A DNA stretch of 64,000 bases from contig NW_025401159.1 of assembly GCF_011075055.1 (NCBI RefSeq), positions 95,216-159,215 on the forward strand. Reading direction: 5' to 3'. Both the position numbers and the translations under genes were made by a program. The DNA is from Mangifera indica (lineage: Eukaryota > Streptophyta > Magnoliopsida > Sapindales > Anacardiaceae). Numbering within the stretch: the stretch's first letter is position 1; each line of letters starts with the position of its first letter. Shown here piece after piece: positions 61,888 through 64,000 of the stretch. The notes under the pieces were generated by a model. That model searched no databases and was not told the origin of the DNA. It saw nothing but the letters and a program-made list of their open reading frames with translations.

Positions 61888-63237
61888 ATGGAAAAGACCA
61901 TGGATAGAGAGCTAAAGAATCTCATCAGTGAACTGATCCAAGGGAAGGAGCTAACCAAGCAGCTCAGAAACCATCTTAACCTTTCTTCCTCTCCCAAAAC
62001 TCGACAACTTTTAATCCAGAAAATTATCTCCACCTATGAGAAAGCGCTTTCAGTGTTAAACTCTGGTGCTTCTCCAGTTGAGCTTAAGCTCAACACAAAC
62101 GTTACAATTTCAGAATCGCCATGTTCCTTTCCCAACTGTAGCCCGACAAGTGAGGCTGTTGATCAAGATTGCAAAGATCAATGCCACAGCAAAGATGTCT
62201 ATAAGAAGAGGTAAATTTAAGCCATTTGCTATCTTTAATGACATCTCTGTAACTTATAATTGAATTTGAACTAATTTTGAATTATTGTATTGCAGAAAGA
62301 CAATGTCCCAGTGGACTGAACAAGTAAAGGTTTGCTCCGAGGCAGGATTCGAAGGGCCTCTTGATGATGGTTTCAGCTGGAGAAAATACGGACAGAAGGA
62401 AATTCTTGGTGCTATTTATCCCAGGTGAGAAGACTTCTGATATTGTACTTAAGTCTTAACCAGAGCCCATTTACCATAAGCTAAAGCTCATCAATTTAGG
62501 CTGCGAAAGTCGACTAAGTCGCATCCCTCTGAAGCCTGAGCACCGGGCAAACTTCCAGTTTTGTTTGTTTCTCTTTTACAATTATCTGATAACATTTTGT
62601 CAAAATTTGCAGAGGGTATTATAGATGCACTCATCGACATGCACAAGGTGCTTGCCACAAAATTAGTTCAAAGATCAGACGAAGACCCTACCATCTTTGA
62701 GGTGACCTATCGAGGAAGGCATACCTGCAGCCAAAACACCCATTTTGTTAAGGCCTCTGCTTCATCAACAAAGGAAGGGGCCAAGTATAAACAGAGTCGT
62801 CATCATGACCGACAGGAACCTGAAGTAAAAAGTCACAAGAATTGATCATCAGTTTTGGAACTTCAGAGCTCGAAGGGAAGACTGAGGACTTGGACAACAA
62901 GGAGGAAATATTTCCTTCATTCTCATTTCCACAAACATCAATCACTGAAGATGACAATATGGAGCACAATATTTTCACAGAGTCCATGATGGAAATGGAA
63001 ATCAATTTCATGCGTAGTTTTTCTCCATCTTTTTTATTGCCCACAGATTCTGAATCCAAGTATTTCTCAGTGTCACCATGCCATATGAACAACAGCGTTG
63101 GATTAGAACAAACTGTGCATACTCCAGAATCTGGAGTTTCAACTCCAAATTCACCAATTGGGGATTTTGATTTCTCACTTGTTAAGGTGGATTTGGACCC
63201 AAATTTTCCCTTGGACAACCTAGACTACTTCTCATAA
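61888..63237 (+). CDS. Group III WRKY transcription factor (WRKY46/30/41/53 clade) with a broken reading frame
   Basis: Stress- and salicylate-related DNA-binding regulator of W-box genes. Exons 61888-62210, 62296-62424, 62613-63237. Exons 1-2 are intact: N-terminal coiled region (LKNLISELIQGKELTKQLRNHL), then DDGFSWRKYGQKEILGAIYPR. Exon 3 starts in frame with GYYRCTHRHAQG, but the conserved continuation (LATKLVQRSDEDPTIFEV and RGRHTC) is in another frame. The C-terminal part (KTEDLDNKEEIFPSFSFP, SPIGDFDFSLVKVDLDPNFP) is back in the first frame. The pattern fits one missing base near 62649, one near 62654 and one near 62843. With these, the C-x7-C-x23-H-x-C zinc finger would be complete. As written, translation ends soon after the first finger Cys, leaving no zinc finger. 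Confidence 0.85.
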
Positions 63238-63936
63238 TACGTTATCTTTTTTTTTTTTTTTTGGGTTCATCCCGGCCAGTTAAAAGTGAGAACGAGACTT
63301 GCAACTGATCCTAGCCAGCGTTGGAAAGATTTGCTGCGCAAGAGAATTTTTCTTTTACTTGGGAGTTGATTTTTTTTTTTTTTTTTTCCATCTTTCCTTC
63401 ACTATCCATTGTAATTTTTGTTGATCGACATGGATTTTATTTGCAGGTTCCAGAAATCTAGGCAAGAAATTGTAATCTTGTACTATAAAGATTTTCTTTT
63501 TTTGATGTAGTGATAAATATTTTTAATAACAAAAAAAATATTCTTTAGCATAAGCAGAAAAACGATTGTCTTTAGTTGTATCCGGTCAAGTCGAACAGCG
63601 AAATTACCGTTGAATAAAATTTTAAGTACTGAGAACAGAGCACTTTCAAACATAAGAGAAACGAAATTACGATGAAGACATCCACTAGGCTGAAGAAAGA
63701 CAACATTTGGAAATGATAAATTTCTTTTTTGTAACAAAAATATTTATAGTTATTAATTATTTTATAATGAATTTAAACTCTTCTTTTAAAAAAAAAAAAA
63801 CTGTAAATTAATATGACTCAAGTTGAAATAAAAGTCCGCAAGAAAACAAAACCAACAAGGCCTCCGCTGCAAAATGGGGATTGTATTTGTAAGAACAATA
63901 ATTAAGTGGTAACTTGCGAATATCATAAGATGAGCG
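63238..63936. other. WRKY 3' flank and spacer
   Basis: Contains two long T runs (63248-63262 and 63371-63387) and AT-rich sequence. No gene seen. Confidence 0.5.
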
Positions 63937-64000
63937 TCACTGAAGATAGCCTTGTCCATTCCATTCCTGGAGATAAGCCTGATCAAAGGTAATCGTCTTT
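63937..64000 (-). CDS. Possible C-terminal end of a gene entering from the right edge
   Basis: From the right edge, one - strand frame is open for 20 codons and ends EWNGQGYLQ, then TGA at 63939-63937. The residues are hydrophilic and look more protein-like than the other frames, but nothing identifies a family and 20 codons can be open by chance. Confidence 0.25.
   Translation of the reverse strand, partial: KTITFDQAYLQEWNGQGYLQ

Noticed and set aside
1..64000. Search for CRISPR arrays, phage genes, operon-like clusters or an endogenous virus
   Set aside because: All genes are intron-bearing or organelle-targeted plant genes; no regularly spaced repeats, integrase, reverse transcriptase or capsid-like frames were seen.

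Overview
The window is nuclear DNA of a flowering plant, most likely a eudicot and probably a rosid. The genes carry many GT-AG introns, the families are plant-specific (PORR, TROL, PYR/PYL, group III WRKY, CPC-type R3-MYB), and the spacers are AT-rich and full of foldback MITEs. No bacterial, organellar or viral segment was recognised. Exon boundaries were worked out by hand from splice sites, reading phase and family conservation.

Gene order, left to right: (1) a DEAD-box RNA helicase of the RH25/RH26/RH31 type, + strand, 5' end off the window; (2) a large nucleotidyltransferase / PAP-OAS1 protein, - strand; (3) a CCCH+RING splicing factor (C3H1/RNF113A type), + strand; (4) a PLIP1-like plastid lipase, - strand; (5) about 13 kb of AT-rich spacer (18.3-32.1 kb) with at least seven foldback MITEs, one nested in another, and a recent tandem duplication; (6) a PYL8/9-type abscisic acid receptor, + strand; (7) an intronless DYW-type PPR protein, - strand; (8) an intronless PORR protein of the WTF1 type, - strand; (9) a CHID1-like GH18 protein, + strand; (10) TROL, the thylakoid rhodanese-like FNR anchor, + strand; (11) CENH3, the centromeric histone H3, + strand; (12) a CPC/ETC-type R3-MYB, + strand; (13) a group III WRKY, + strand, with a broken frame. 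A possible gene end enters from the right edge on the - strand.

The genes are not an operon and mostly act separately. Two (WTF1-like, TROL) act in the chloroplast, PLIP1 is plastid-located, and the PPR protein is probably organellar. The order interleaves loci that, from memory, lie in four Arabidopsis segments: chr1 AT1G01350-01380, chr4 AT4G01026-01060, chr3 AT3G61680-61690 and chr2 AT2G46400-46410. This suggests an ancestral block that Arabidopsis duplicated and then thinned.

Three genes carry lesions in otherwise well-conserved frames: an in-frame TAA in the last part of the nucleotidyltransferase, a GA instead of GT splice donor in the PLIP1-like lipase, and three apparent 1-bp losses in the WRKY zinc-finger exon. 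They may be real alleles, pseudogenisation or assembly errors; the sequence alone cannot decide.
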